Of a DNA stretch of 26,548 nucleotides, positions 1 to 7,959 are shown piece by piece. Position numbers and translations under genes: made by a program. Under the pieces are notes generated by a model, which worked only from the letters and a program-made list of their open reading frames with translations, ran no database searches and was not told the DNA's origin. Within the stretch, counting starts at the first letter, position 1, and the number at the start of each line of letters is the position of its first letter. This DNA is from CAZFQG01 sp964520785 (GTDB lineage Bacteria; Planctomycetota; Planctomycetia; Pirellulales; Thermoguttaceae): contig CAZFQG010000077.1 in assembly GCA_964520785.1 (NCBI GenBank), positions 1 through 26,548 of the forward strand, given 5' to 3'.

Positions 1-289
1 ACCTATATTTAGTGGCTACATTCATGCAAAGGAAAAACAACGCAACCCCTTGCGCTACCCCGGTTTGGACTCAAAAACGGGGGTCAAAAGGGGGAGAAGT
101 TTGGCTTAATGGAACTTGTGGAAAAACAGAAGCGAGAGGGCAACAGATTTTCAAATTCCCATCAACCCCAGTCCGCCCAGGTTCCGGGGTTTTTGATAGG
201 CCACCTCGTGCCTGACAACGCCGGACGTTGCCCCCGCAACCACCCCGCCGCCGGCCCCCTCTAATCACTAATCAAGTTCTGACCCCAGA
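1..289. repeat. Non-coding left edge with hairpins and GGGGTCAG-type motifs (REP-like?)
   Basis: No convincing gene is seen here. Two short inverted repeats share one arm: CAACG (216-220) pairs with CGTTG (226-230), while GTTGC (227-231) pairs with GCAAC (236-240), so the two hairpins exclude each other. On the minus strand, right after the dehydrogenase stop codon, the sequence reads GGGGTCAGAACTTGATTAG. Similar GTCAGGCAC and GGGGGTCAAAAGGGGG strings lie further left. Motifs of this style often surround REP-associated tyrosine transposases, but no transposase is in the window. The repeat nature is inference; only a genome-wide search would show whether these strings recur. Confidence 0.25.
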
Positions 290-3199
290 CTACGTCAGCC
301 CGTATGCCTTGGCCAGGATCTCCACCGGGTGGAGCGACTCCTTGGCGGCGCCTTGGGCCAGTTGGAGGCGGCAGGCGGTGCATTCGGTGGCCGTGAGTTG
401 GATGTCCGCCGCGCGCATCCGGGAGACGAGCTGCCAGCCGGCGCGGAGACTGGTGCGAAAGCCGTCGCGGCGGAGGCCGAACGAGCCGGCCGTACCGCAG
501 CAGCCTTCCTCGATCGTTCTGACGACCAGGCCGGGAATCAACCCCAGAAGCGACGCACCGGGCGTGCCGATTTCCATCGCCTTCAAGCGGCAAGGGGCAT
601 GGTAGCCGACGGACAGATTCAGCGGCTTGAAATCGAGTTCAAGCCGCCCCTGTTCGTGAATCCGCCAGAGATACTCGGAAAGATCGAAAACCCGCTCGGC
701 GACCTGCCTCGCGTCGTCGTCGTCGACGAGCTTCGGATAAACATACTTCAGGCAGTACGCGGCGGCCGGCTCGAGCACGACGATCGAATAGCCGTGCCGG
801 ACCGCATCCCCCAGGGCAACCGTGTTCTTCCGGGCCTGCGCGGCCGTGTATTCCACCGCCCCGCACGCGGCCGCCGTAACGCCGGACGGACGCTGGTTCG
901 GCGGAACCGTGAAGGGGATATCGTTGTGCCGCAAGACGGCGACGGCCGCCTCGGCAATCGCCGTGTCGAACTGGTTGACGAACGTATCGACGAAAAGGGC
1001 CGCCTTCTCCCCCGGCAGGCGCTCCATCTTCGCCCATCCCCGCCGCGCCGCGCGCCGCAGAAACGTTTTCCGGGCGATCCGAGGCAACCGCCGGGCGCGG
1101 CTGAGTCCGAGCGTCTTCTCCACGATCCACCTCCCCTGCGGCGACGCCAGCGGAAGACCGGCCGCCGGTCCCAGCCACCGGGAGGCCTGAAGAAGAGACT
1201 CCGCGTGGACGAAGGCGCGGTCGTTGGGGTCCAGCCCGTTCGTCGCGACGTGGGCCGCCTTCGCCCCGGCGATCAGCGCTGAGACATCCACCCGCGATGG
1301 GCAGATCAACCGGCACATTTCGCAATGGACGCACAAATCGAGAATCCGCTTTCCCTCGATGGTCAACAGCAGTTCCGGTGGAAGCTCACCGTTGAAAAAA
1401 CCGCGGATGAAGTTCACCTTGCCGCGCGGCGAAGCCTCTTCGAGCGGCTGAACGCGCAACAGTGGGCAAACCCGCGTCCCCATTGCCCGGGAGCGGCATG
1501 CGCCGCAGCCGCTGCACGCCTCGACGATCCGGACCGCCTCTTCCACTCGCCCGTAAAGGCTCATCTCCGCGATCGCCGCCGCGGCCGGCCCTTCGGATTC
1601 GATCCGGATCGGGGGAATGATCGCACCAAGCCACTCGCGCGAATCGGCCGTGGCGATGATCTTTCCCGGATTCAGGAGGTTCTCGGGGTCGAAGATCGCC
1701 TTGACCCGTTCCAGAACCGGATAGAGTTCGCCGTACTGCCGTTTGAGGAAGTGGGTCCGCGAAAGGCCGGTCGCGTGCTCTCCGGAGACCGTCCCTCCCA
1801 CCAAAAAAACCTGTTCGTACAACTCGTTGGCCAGTCCCCACATGGCATCCCGCGCCGCCGCGTCGGCGAGGTCGACGAAGGGAAGCAAATGGACCTGCCC
1901 CTGGCCCGCGTGGCACGACAACAGCGCGGTCACCTGGCGCCGCTTGAGGATGTTTTGTACGACCCCCAAAAACGCCGCCAAATCGGCCGGCGGCACCGCA
2001 ATATCCTCGACGAGGGGAATCGGTTTGGCCTTCCCCTCCAGGCGGTAGAGCGTCGGCCGCAGCCCGGCGACCAACTCATCCGCCAGATCGACCTCCTCCG
2101 GGGCGAACGTCGTCCGCGATTCGAACCGGTGTTTCTTCTTCTCTCCCACCCGCGCGAGCATTGCCCGGGTCCGCTCCCGCAATTCCGCCGGATTGTCCGC
2201 TTCGAACTCGACCACCAGAAGGGCGCCGGCCCCGGTCGGAATGAGCCGTTCGAAGACGCCCAGGGTTTCGCGCGCCAACGACAGATAGCGGCTCTCCAAG
2301 AGATCGCAGGCCGCGGGGCGATGCGACAGGACGTCCGGAACGGCTCTGGCGGCCGCCTCGGCGGTCTCGAAGAAGAGCAGCGCGCACGCGCGGTGCGCCG
2401 GCAGCGGCGCGGTCCGGACGACCATTTCCGTGAATAGCCCGAGCGTCCCCTCCGATGCGACCAGCAGCCTGGCCACGTTCAAGCGGTCCTCTTCCAGAAT
2501 ATCGAAGACGTGGTAACCGGCCCGGTCGACGGGGCTTTTCGAACGATGCCGCGCCAGGGTGGATTCATGCTCGCCGAGCAGACTTGCCAGCTCGCGGACG
2601 ATCCGTCGTTTGGGGGAAGCGGCGTCGGCGTTCTCTTCGCCGGCGAGCGGCTCGGTGCCGAAGTTGAGGGGCGTTCCGTCGGCAAGGACGACCTGAACCC
2701 GCTCGCACCGCTCGGCGATGTCGCCGAAGGCCAGGCGGCGGCGTCCGGAACCACCGACGGCGAGCGTTCCCCCGACGGTCGTTGCCGGCCGGGTGCCGGC
2801 ATCAGAAGGAAATCGCCGCCCCAGCCCGCGAAGGTGCTCGTCGACCCTTTCCCGGGCGATTCCCGGCTGGACTCGGATCGTGTCTTGGTCCGTCTCGACG
2901 ATCCGGCGCATGTGGGCGGAGAAGTCGATGATGATCCCCTCGCCGAGCGATTCCCCGGCCGAGCCGGTTCCCGCGCCCCGGGCATGAATGGAAATGCCGT
3001 GTTCGCTCGCGTAGCGCGCGCACTCGCTGACGTCTTCCACCGACCTGGGTCGGACCACGACCAAGGGCCGCACGGCGTGGATGCCGCCGTCGGTCGCGTA
3101 GAGCCACAACGTGATGGGATCGGCGAGGACTTCTCCCGAAACGACGCCCCTGAGATCGTCGCGGACATGCTCGCGTTGTTGCTCCCAGCGATGTTGCAT
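290..3199 (-). CDS. FAD-linked oxidase fused to 4Fe-4S/CCG-domain protein (YdiJ / D-lactate dehydrogenase-like)
   Basis: This 969-residue protein joins a GlcD-like flavin half to a GlcF/GlpC-like iron-sulfur half. The FAD_binding_4 domain spans about 40-180, with the FAD-contacting run ARGAGTGSAGESLG near 73-86. The FAD-oxidase C-terminal domain runs to about 515 and includes HAGQGQVHLLP (430-440) and VSGEHATGLSR (471-481). Two ferredoxin-type clusters follow, with Cys562/565/568/578 and Cys623/626/629/633. A CCG cysteine-rich domain occupies about 730-950, with Cys870 and the paired Cys900-Cys901. The architecture and length match E. coli YdiJ (a D-2-hydroxyglutarate dehydrogenase) and related D-lactate/glycolate dehydrogenases, which pass electrons to the respiratory chain. 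The exact 2-hydroxy acid cannot be read from sequence. Its ATG overlaps the folE stop codon by one base (TGATG), so translation is probably coupled. Confidence 0.9.
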   Translation of the reverse strand: MQHRWEQQREHVRDDLRGVVSGEVLADPITLWLYATDGGIHAVRPLVVVRPRSVEDVSECARYASEHGISIHARGAGTGSAGESLGEGIIIDFSAHMRRIVETDQDTIRVQPGIARERVDEHLRGLGRRFPSDAGTRPATTVGGTLAVGGSGRRRLAFGDIAERCERVQVVLADGTPLNFGTEPLAGEENADAASPKRRIVRELASLLGEHESTLARHRSKSPVDRAGYHVFDILEEDRLNVARLLVASEGTLGLFTEMVVRTAPLPAHRACALLFFETAEAAARAVPDVLSHRPAACDLLESRYLSLARETLGVFERLIPTGAGALLVVEFEADNPAELRERTRAMLARVGEKKKHRFESRTTFAPEEVDLADELVAGLRPTLYRLEGKAKPIPLVEDIAVPPADLAAFLGVVQNILKRRQVTALLSCHAGQGQVHLLPFVDLADAAARDAMWGLANELYEQVFLVGGTVSGEHATGLSRTHFLKRQYGELYPVLERVKAIFDPENLLNPGKIIATADSREWLGAIIPPIRIESEGPAAAAIAEMSLYGRVEEAVRIVEACSGCGACRSRAMGTRVCPLLRVQPLEEASPRGKVNFIRGFFNGELPPELLLTIEGKRILDLCVHCEMCRLICPSRVDVSALIAGAKAAHVATNGLDPNDRAFVHAESLLQASRWLGPAAGLPLASPQGRWIVEKTLGLSRARRLPRIARKTFLRRAARRGWAKMERLPGEKAALFVDTFVNQFDTAIAEAAVAVLRHNDIPFTVPPNQRPSGVTAAACGAVEYTAAQARKNTVALGDAVRHGYSIVVLEPAAAYCLKYVYPKLVDDDDARQVAERVFDLSEYLWRIHEQGRLELDFKPLNLSVGYHAPCRLKAMEIGTPGASLLGLIPGLVVRTIEEGCCGTAGSFGLRRDGFRTSLRAGWQLVSRMRAADIQLTATECTACRLQLAQGAAKESLHPVEILAKAYGLT

Positions 3200-3855
3200 C
3201 AGAGGCGGTGACTACCGTAGATCAGGGACAGGATTTCGGAACGGGTCGACTGGTTATTCCGGATCGCCCCCTTAATGGCCGAAGTAACGCAGACGCTTCC
3301 CGGCTTGCGGACGCCCCGGACCGTCATGCAGGTATGGACCGCCTCGACGATGACCGCCACGCCACGCGCGTCGAGTTCTCCCATGAGCAAATCGGCGATC
3401 GTCTCGGTCATTCGTTCCTGCACCTGCGGCCGCCTGGCGACCGCGTCCACCACCCGGGCCAGCTTGCTCAGCCCGACGACCTTTCCGTTGGGCAGATACC
3501 CGATGTGGGCCTTTCCCATGAAGGGCAACATGTGGTGCTCGCACATGCTGTTAAAGCTGATATCGCGGACGATGACCAATTCGTCATATTTCTCGGAAAA
3601 GAACTTCTTCAGGTGGTCGCGCGGGTCCTCGCGGAGTCCCCGGAACATCTCCGCGTACATCCGCGCCACCCGCGCCGGCGTTTCGCGGAGCCCCTCGCGG
3701 TCGGGGTCTTCCCCAACGGCGGCAAGAATCTCGCGAACCGCCGCCTCGATCCGCGCCAGATCGACCTCGGGGACGTCCGGCTCGGTAATCTCCCCCTCGT
3801 CGAGGAGACTGCCGTCAATGACATTCGGCTTGTGCAACGGATCGTCTTCAGGCAT
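3199..3855 (-). CDS. folE: GTP cyclohydrolase I
   Basis: This enzyme converts GTP to 7,8-dihydroneopterin triphosphate, the first step of tetrahydrofolate and pterin synthesis, in the cytoplasm. The 218-residue protein has the family landmarks: CEHHMLPF at 105-112, VGLSKLAR near 127-134, and HTCMTVRGV at 174-182. The zinc ligands are Cys105, His108 and Cys176. The first ~35 residues are a variable acidic extension. I chose the ATG at 3855; a TTG four codons upstream (3867) is possible, and neither has a clear Shine-Dalgarno sequence. The gene is first of a two-gene unit with the FAD/Fe-S dehydrogenase, which it overlaps by one base. No functional link between the two products is obvious. Confidence 0.96.
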   Translation of the reverse strand: MPEDDPLHKPNVIDGSLLDEGEITEPDVPEVDLARIEAAVREILAAVGEDPDREGLRETPARVARMYAEMFRGLREDPRDHLKKFFSEKYDELVIVRDISFNSMCEHHMLPFMGKAHIGYLPNGKVVGLSKLARVVDAVARRPQVQERMTETIADLLMGELDARGVAVIVEAVHTCMTVRGVRKPGSVCVTSAIKGAIRNNQSTRSEILSLIYGSHRL

Positions 3856-4013
3856 GAAAGATATCAATCAAGGGAAAGAAGGGGATTTCAGAGGTGTTCC
3901 TCCTGGAGTAGCAGCTATCCAATTCTACCGAAAGCCTCGCGGGTGAGAAAGGGTGGTATTTTGGACCCCCTACGCGAAGTATTTAGATATCGCGACTCGT
4001 TGAAGACCCAGTA

Positions 4014-4685
4014 CTACCCCGCAAGGGTGCCGAGCATGATCAAGTCGGTCGGAGCGAGGACGTAGGCATGTTCGACGAGCCGGTGTAATCCGACGAGGCG
4101 CCCGGCGGTTCGCGCGGCGCCGCAGAGGATCGCCAAGAGTGGCCTGCCCTGCCGGAAGAGCCGTTTGGCGCGAAGGTCGATCCGCCCCAGGGCGGTGCCA
4201 ACCGGATGAAACTCGCCGGGAACCGGCGTGTACCAGACGGTGTCGGCGTCGGCGAAATTGAGCCCGGGGAAAACGGTACGGATGCCCTCGTGCGTAAAAC
4301 GCCAGTAGTCGCCGGGAAAGGGGTGGTATTTGAAGGCGAAAGGGGCGGACACGCAGACGCTTCCGCCCGGCCGGAGTAACCGCGTTACGTTCTCGGCCAT
4401 GGCGAAGGGCCGGCGACAATGCTCCAAAACGCTCAGACAAAAGACCGTACCGAAACGCCGTCCCTGAAGGACCGAATCGACTTCCTCGAACGGCCGAGTC
4501 AAATCCAGGACCGTGTCCACCCCTTTTCCCGGCTCCAAGTCGACGCCCACATAATCGCCGTGGTTGACGAAAAGACCGCGCAGGTCCACCGTACTACCGT
4601 AATCGCGAGACCCGATTTCCAGAAAGGGTCCTTCAAGACGATGAACGCGATTCCGGATGAACGTGAGCTGGTTGGGGTTTCCCAT
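4014..4685 (-). CDS. Class I SAM-dependent methyltransferase (type 11)
   Basis: The 223-residue protein has a Rossmann-type methyltransferase fold. Motif I is FLEIGSRDYG (21-30), the acidic end of strand beta-2 is VGVDLEPG (47-53), LSVLEHC (84-90) is motif IV, and LLRPGGSVCVSAPF (103-116) is the post-motif. HPFPGDYWRFT (121-131) is typical of methyltransferases placed among glycan and surface-polysaccharide genes. The substrate cannot be deduced. I chose the ATG at 4685; the TTG at 4697 would add four residues and neither has a strong ribosome site. The gene lies about 33 bases downstream of the metallopeptidase-like gene on the same strand, so the two are probably co-transcribed. Confidence 0.85.
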   Translation of the reverse strand: MGNPNQLTFIRNRVHRLEGPFLEIGSRDYGSTVDLRGLFVNHGDYVGVDLEPGKGVDTVLDLTRPFEEVDSVLQGRRFGTVFCLSVLEHCRRPFAMAENVTRLLRPGGSVCVSAPFAFKYHPFPGDYWRFTHEGIRTVFPGLNFADADTVWYTPVPGEFHPVGTALGRIDLRAKRLFRQGRPLLAILCGAARTAGRLVGLHRLVEHAYVLAPTDLIMLGTLAG

Positions 4686-4718
4686 GGTCTGGTCCAAATC
4701 TCGGACTCGGGCGGATCG

Positions 4719-5399
4719 TCACGACCGGGATTTCGCTCTCCGGGTTCGATCCGTCGGTCGGACGTCCCGGAGGGCTTGATAATTCTTGTCCTTCGCGGAC
4801 GCGCTCGGCGCCGGTTGCGCCGCCGGAATCAACCGCGGGGTGCGTACTTTGGTTCCATGGACTCGGCCGTGACGGCGGACCAGCGCACGGTAGTCGAATC
4901 GCAGGAATTCGTAGGTGAACTTGGGTGGATTCATGGCCATCCATCGCTTGGCGAGCGCGGCGACGACGGCCTCGTACTCCCGCTGCGATTCGCCGTGGGC
5001 GAAGCAGCGGCCCGCGAACCGGCGGATGTCCCCGTTGAAATGGGGGCTGATGTGCCACAATTCGTGGACCACCGTCGAAAGCTTATCTTCGAACGAAAGG
5101 TTCAAGAACCTTGGGAGGTAGAAGTTCAGAATGTAGAGCATTTCTCGGCCGTCCGCGTCCAGTGTCCGCTGGACCATCCAGCGCCTCCCCCCGCGAATTA
5201 GGGTCAACGAGCCGTTTTCGAATCGCAACGGAGTGAGGGAGGCGTACATTCCATGCGGGACCGCCTTCCGGGTTTGGCAGAAGCTAACCGCGATCCGGTC
5301 CATCCGGATGTGGGCCAACTCCGGCAAGCGGCATGCCATGTCGTCGCAGAGTCGTCTGGCGTGGAACGTGAAATCGAAGCCGGCGGTGGGACGGATCAT
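4719..5399 (-). CDS. Putative HEXXH zinc metallopeptidase-like protein
   Basis: The 226-residue protein has an HELWH motif at 112-116, preceded by a hydrophobic helix-like run (FEDKLSTVV). This is the classical HEXXH zincin active site with Glu113 as catalytic base. His120 or His135 could supply a third ligand. The layout recalls the small 'putative phage metallopeptidase' family, where an N-terminal beta-rich part precedes HEXXH. The C-terminal ~45 residues are basic, low in complexity and probably disordered. No signal peptide is visible, so a cytoplasmic location is likely. It sits between a secreted small protein and a methyltransferase on the same strand. The substrate is unknown. Confidence 0.7.
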   Translation of the reverse strand: MIRPTAGFDFTFHARRLCDDMACRLPELAHIRMDRIAVSFCQTRKAVPHGMYASLTPLRFENGSLTLIRGGRRWMVQRTLDADGREMLYILNFYLPRFLNLSFEDKLSTVVHELWHISPHFNGDIRRFAGRCFAHGESQREYEAVVAALAKRWMAMNPPKFTYEFLRFDYRALVRRHGRVHGTKVRTPRLIPAAQPAPSASAKDKNYQALRDVRPTDRTRRAKSRS

Positions 5400-5473
5400 G
5401 GTCGCGAAGAAAACATGCGAAAAAGGCGGTTCGCCGGGCGCCCGCGCGCATTCGTCAACACGGCCGGTTCCGG

Positions 5474-5926
5474 CTAAAACCGCGAACGTAACGATTCTAG
5501 CGAGAACGCGGAAAAAAATCTACCCAACAGTCCGGTGAACCGTTGCGAGGCGCCGTTCTTCCGGCCGGGACTCCTGTCCTCCGGCGGCGCATCGACTTCC
5601 GTGATACCCATTCGCCGTGCTCGCTCGACGAGGGCGTGCTTGAAGTACTGGAACTTCCTGTCCGAGTCCTTCTGCCGCGCCCACAGGAATGTGCTTTCGA
5701 CCAGATCGCGAGGAACCTCGCCGCGGTCGACGTTCGCCATGACCCGTTCGACAAAGCCCTGGTCTTCCGGTTCGGCGGTCCGCAAGCCGGCCTTAATGAT
5801 CGCGGCATCAATCCGGTCCGGTCGGCCGACTTGGACCCGGTTGAGTTGCGCCGCGGCATTTCCCGACAGAAAGAGAAAAATCATCGCGACTGCGGAAAAA
5901 GGAGCGTGAAAGGTGTTTTGTCGCAT
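5474..5926 (-). CDS. Small secreted protein of unknown function
   Basis: I do not recognise this 150-residue protein. The ATG at 5926 is chosen because GGAG lies a few bases upstream and because it places a clear Sec signal peptide at the N-terminus (MRQNTFHAPFSAVAMIFLFL, then SGNAAA|Q, with likely cleavage after residue 26). The frame stays open 33 codons further upstream, but that extension is arginine-rich and would bury the signal peptide. The mature part is charged and mostly helical-looking, and ends in a basic, Phe-rich tail. It is probably periplasmic or secreted. It lies 74 bases upstream of the metallopeptidase-like gene and could head a three-gene unit. Confidence 0.65.
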   Translation of the reverse strand: MRQNTFHAPFSAVAMIFLFLSGNAAAQLNRVQVGRPDRIDAAIIKAGLRTAEPEDQGFVERVMANVDRGEVPRDLVESTFLWARQKDSDRKFQYFKHALVERARRMGITEVDAPPEDRSPGRKNGASQRFTGLLGRFFSAFSLESLRSRF

Positions 5927-6232
5927 TGAAGGCTCCAAATCGAGAATCCGTCCAAACCGATTCCAAACGGGGCGACAGCGTACGCGCAATCGTTCTCCAA
6001 TGCAAGGGCGGTTTTCGGATCGCAATACCGAAGCATGGAAGTACTATAGGGGCATATCCGAACTCCCTGTAAATACTATTCAGTAGGTGTTGACCGACGA
6101 ATGTGTCATCAGGACGGCGTGGGGATGCAATAAAACCCTTTTTCGGGGGGTGCGCTACTGGTCCTGGGTGAGACCGGTTTGCAAATACGTGCTATTCTTT
6201 TTTTGAGGAACGTGCAACACCTGGGAGAACCA
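5927..6232. other. Intergenic region, no gene identified
   Basis: This 306-base stretch separates the minus-strand secreted-protein gene from the plus-strand side. It is more AT-rich than its surroundings between about 6040 and 6210. A minus-strand pair TTTACA (6069-6074) and TATAGT (6043-6048) resembles promoter boxes, but the 20-base spacing is too long to be convincing. No RNA gene or terminator could be supported. Confidence 0.4.
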
Positions 6233-6367
6233 ATGTCGGGATACGTCAACGGCGCGACGATTCAATTTGACGGTGGTGAGCCGCACAAAATCGAATACGC
6301 CGTTCTGGGGGATCGCATTTCAGCCACGCAAGCTTCGCGAGACGACCACCCGCACGAATCGAAGTAG
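6233..6367 (+). pseudogene. Short ORF resembling the C-terminus of a short-chain dehydrogenase (possible remnant)
   Basis: A 44-codon frame begins at ATG 6233 behind a GGGAGA ribosome-site-like sequence. Its start, SGYVNGATIQFDGGE, matches the conserved C-terminal signature of short-chain dehydrogenases/reductases (Y-V-x-G-x-x-I-x-x-D-G-G). In those enzymes the signature lies about 10-20 residues from the end of a ~250-residue protein. Here the Rossmann fold and the YxxxK active site are absent upstream. The remaining ~28 residues are polar and not recognisable. The simplest reading is a decayed gene fragment; a real small protein cannot be excluded because a plausible start and ribosome site are present. 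Confidence 0.35.
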
Positions 6368-6536
6368 CCCCCTCCTGCGAAGCCAGTTCCTTGGAAACGG
6401 TCGGGCTCCGGCGGTGCGGCTTTTGCAAGCCGGAAGATGCCCCCCCCTTTTCGTGGGGGTATACACGACTCGTAGAGACGCTTTAGAATTGTGGTGTTGT
6501 GCCAATTTGCCGGCCGGCGCGGGAGTTTGAAGATTC

Positions 6537-7769
6537 ATGATTTGTTCCTGCCAACGCTGCCTGACGACTTTGCTTTTTCTCGTTGTGTCCTTGCTCTGCG
6601 ACCAGGCGCAGTCGCAAAGTACGGCCGCCTTCGATGAGGCACGGAACTTCATGGTCGACAAGGAGATCGTGGGGGCCGGCGTGGAGAATCCGCGGGTGAT
6701 TCAGGCGATGCGGATGACTCCTCGGCACGAGTTCGTTCCACTGGCGAAGCGCCGTTGGGCCTATTTGGACATGGCCCTCCCCATCGGGCAAGGCCAGACC
6801 ATTTCCCCTCCGTTCGTCGTGGCCTACATGACCGAGGCGATTGATCCTCAGCCGACGGACCGCGTTCTGGAGATCGGGACCGGCAGCGGCTATCAGGCGG
6901 CCGTGTTGGGCCACCTGGTACGCGAGGTCTATACCATCGAGATCGTCGAACAGCTTGGAAAGACGGCCCAGAAAGCGTTCGAGCGGCTGAAGTACGACAA
7001 CGTGTTCGCCAAAGTGGGGGATGGCTTCCAAGGCTGGCCGGAACACGCGCCCTTCGACAAGATTATCGTTACCTGCTCTCCCGAACGGGTTCCCGTCCCT
7101 TTAGTTCAGCAACTCCGCGAGGGAGGACGCATGGTCATCCCGGTCGGCGAGCGCTACCAACAGACGCTTTATCTTCTGACGAAGAAGGAGGGGAGACTCG
7201 AAACCGAAAAACTACAGCCAACCCTGTTCGTTCCGATGACCGGTATCGCCGAAAGCCAGAGGCAGGTGAAACCCGACCCGGAGAACCCCGGTCTGGTCAA
7301 TGGGGGTTTCGAGGAGGTGGACGAGAAGACCGGCGAGCCGATCGGCTGGCACTATCAACGACAGCTTCGGATTTCGTCGGAAGGAGCGGTCCCCGGGGGT
7401 GAAAACTACGTCACCTTCTCCAATAACGAACCGGGGCGAGGATGTCAGGCGCTGCAAGGTTTTCCGGTTGACGGGAGAGTAATCAAGCAACTCGAATTGA
7501 CTTTGGATGCCAAGGGAAACGACATCCGCCCGGGCATGAGAGGAGGCGCATGGCCCAGCGTCGCGATTACCTTTTTCGGTCCGAACCGGAATTACCTCAA
7601 GGAAGTCCACACGAGTCCCTGGCGAGGGACGTTCGACTGGCAGCCGGAACGGGCCGTTATCGATGTACCCCCCTTGGCGAGAGAGGCCATCATCCGCATC
7701 GGCCTGCAAGGCGCCCTGGGCGAGTTGTCGCTCGATAACATCGAGATCAAGCCACGCCGTGCACGGTAG
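6537..7769 (+). CDS. pcm: Exported protein-L-isoaspartate O-methyltransferase with C-terminal beta-sandwich-like domain
   Basis: The 410-residue protein starts with a hydrophobic signal sequence (about residues 9-20, followed by CDQAQSQ). The PIMT domain covers about 32-240: IGQGQTIS (83-90) with the substrate-side Ser90, motif I LEIGTGSGYQAAVL (111-124), and GDGFQGWPEHAPFDKIIVT (161-179). PIMT transfers a methyl group from SAM to L-isoaspartyl residues, starting repair of aged proteins. The C-terminal ~155 residues (NPGLVNGGFEEV onward, ending LSLDNIEIKP) look like the jelly-roll carbohydrate-binding modules found in planctomycete secreted proteins. A normal PIMT is about 210-220 residues, so this is a fusion. 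GGGAG lies 11 bases before the ATG. The gene stands alone and converges with the beta-propeller gene. Confidence 0.9.
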   Translation: MICSCQRCLTTLLFLVVSLLCDQAQSQSTAAFDEARNFMVDKEIVGAGVENPRVIQAMRMTPRHEFVPLAKRRWAYLDMALPIGQGQTISPPFVVAYMTEAIDPQPTDRVLEIGTGSGYQAAVLGHLVREVYTIEIVEQLGKTAQKAFERLKYDNVFAKVGDGFQGWPEHAPFDKIIVTCSPERVPVPLVQQLREGGRMVIPVGERYQQTLYLLTKKEGRLETEKLQPTLFVPMTGIAESQRQVKPDPENPGLVNGGFEEVDEKTGEPIGWHYQRQLRISSEGAVPGGENYVTFSNNEPGRGCQALQGFPVDGRVIKQLELTLDAKGNDIRPGMRGGAWPSVAITFFGPNRNYLKEVHTSPWRGTFDWQPERAVIDVPPLAREAIIRIGLQGALGELSLDNIEIKPRRAR

Positions 7770-7959
7770 GGAGCCGATGGCGAACCCGAGGAGGTCCCGA
7801 CTCGCCCCTTGCGGCGATAAATGCACATAAACACCCAAGGCATCGCATCACTATTTAGAACGCCGTGCTGTGGGAGAAGTGCTTGAATGAGTTTACCGAT
7901 CGAGTATTTCCGCTGCGGGCACCAGGCGATACCGGTGTGTTGGGTCCGTTGGGTCCCAC

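Noticed and set aside
1325..2437. A 370-codon plus-strand frame inside the dehydrogenase gene
   Set aside because: It is the antisense shadow of a clear FAD/Fe-S protein; its composition is skewed and has no motif.
6043..6074. Minus-strand promoter for the small secreted protein (TTTACA / TATAGT)
   Set aside because: The 20-base spacing is outside the usual 15-19 range, so I did not list it as a feature.
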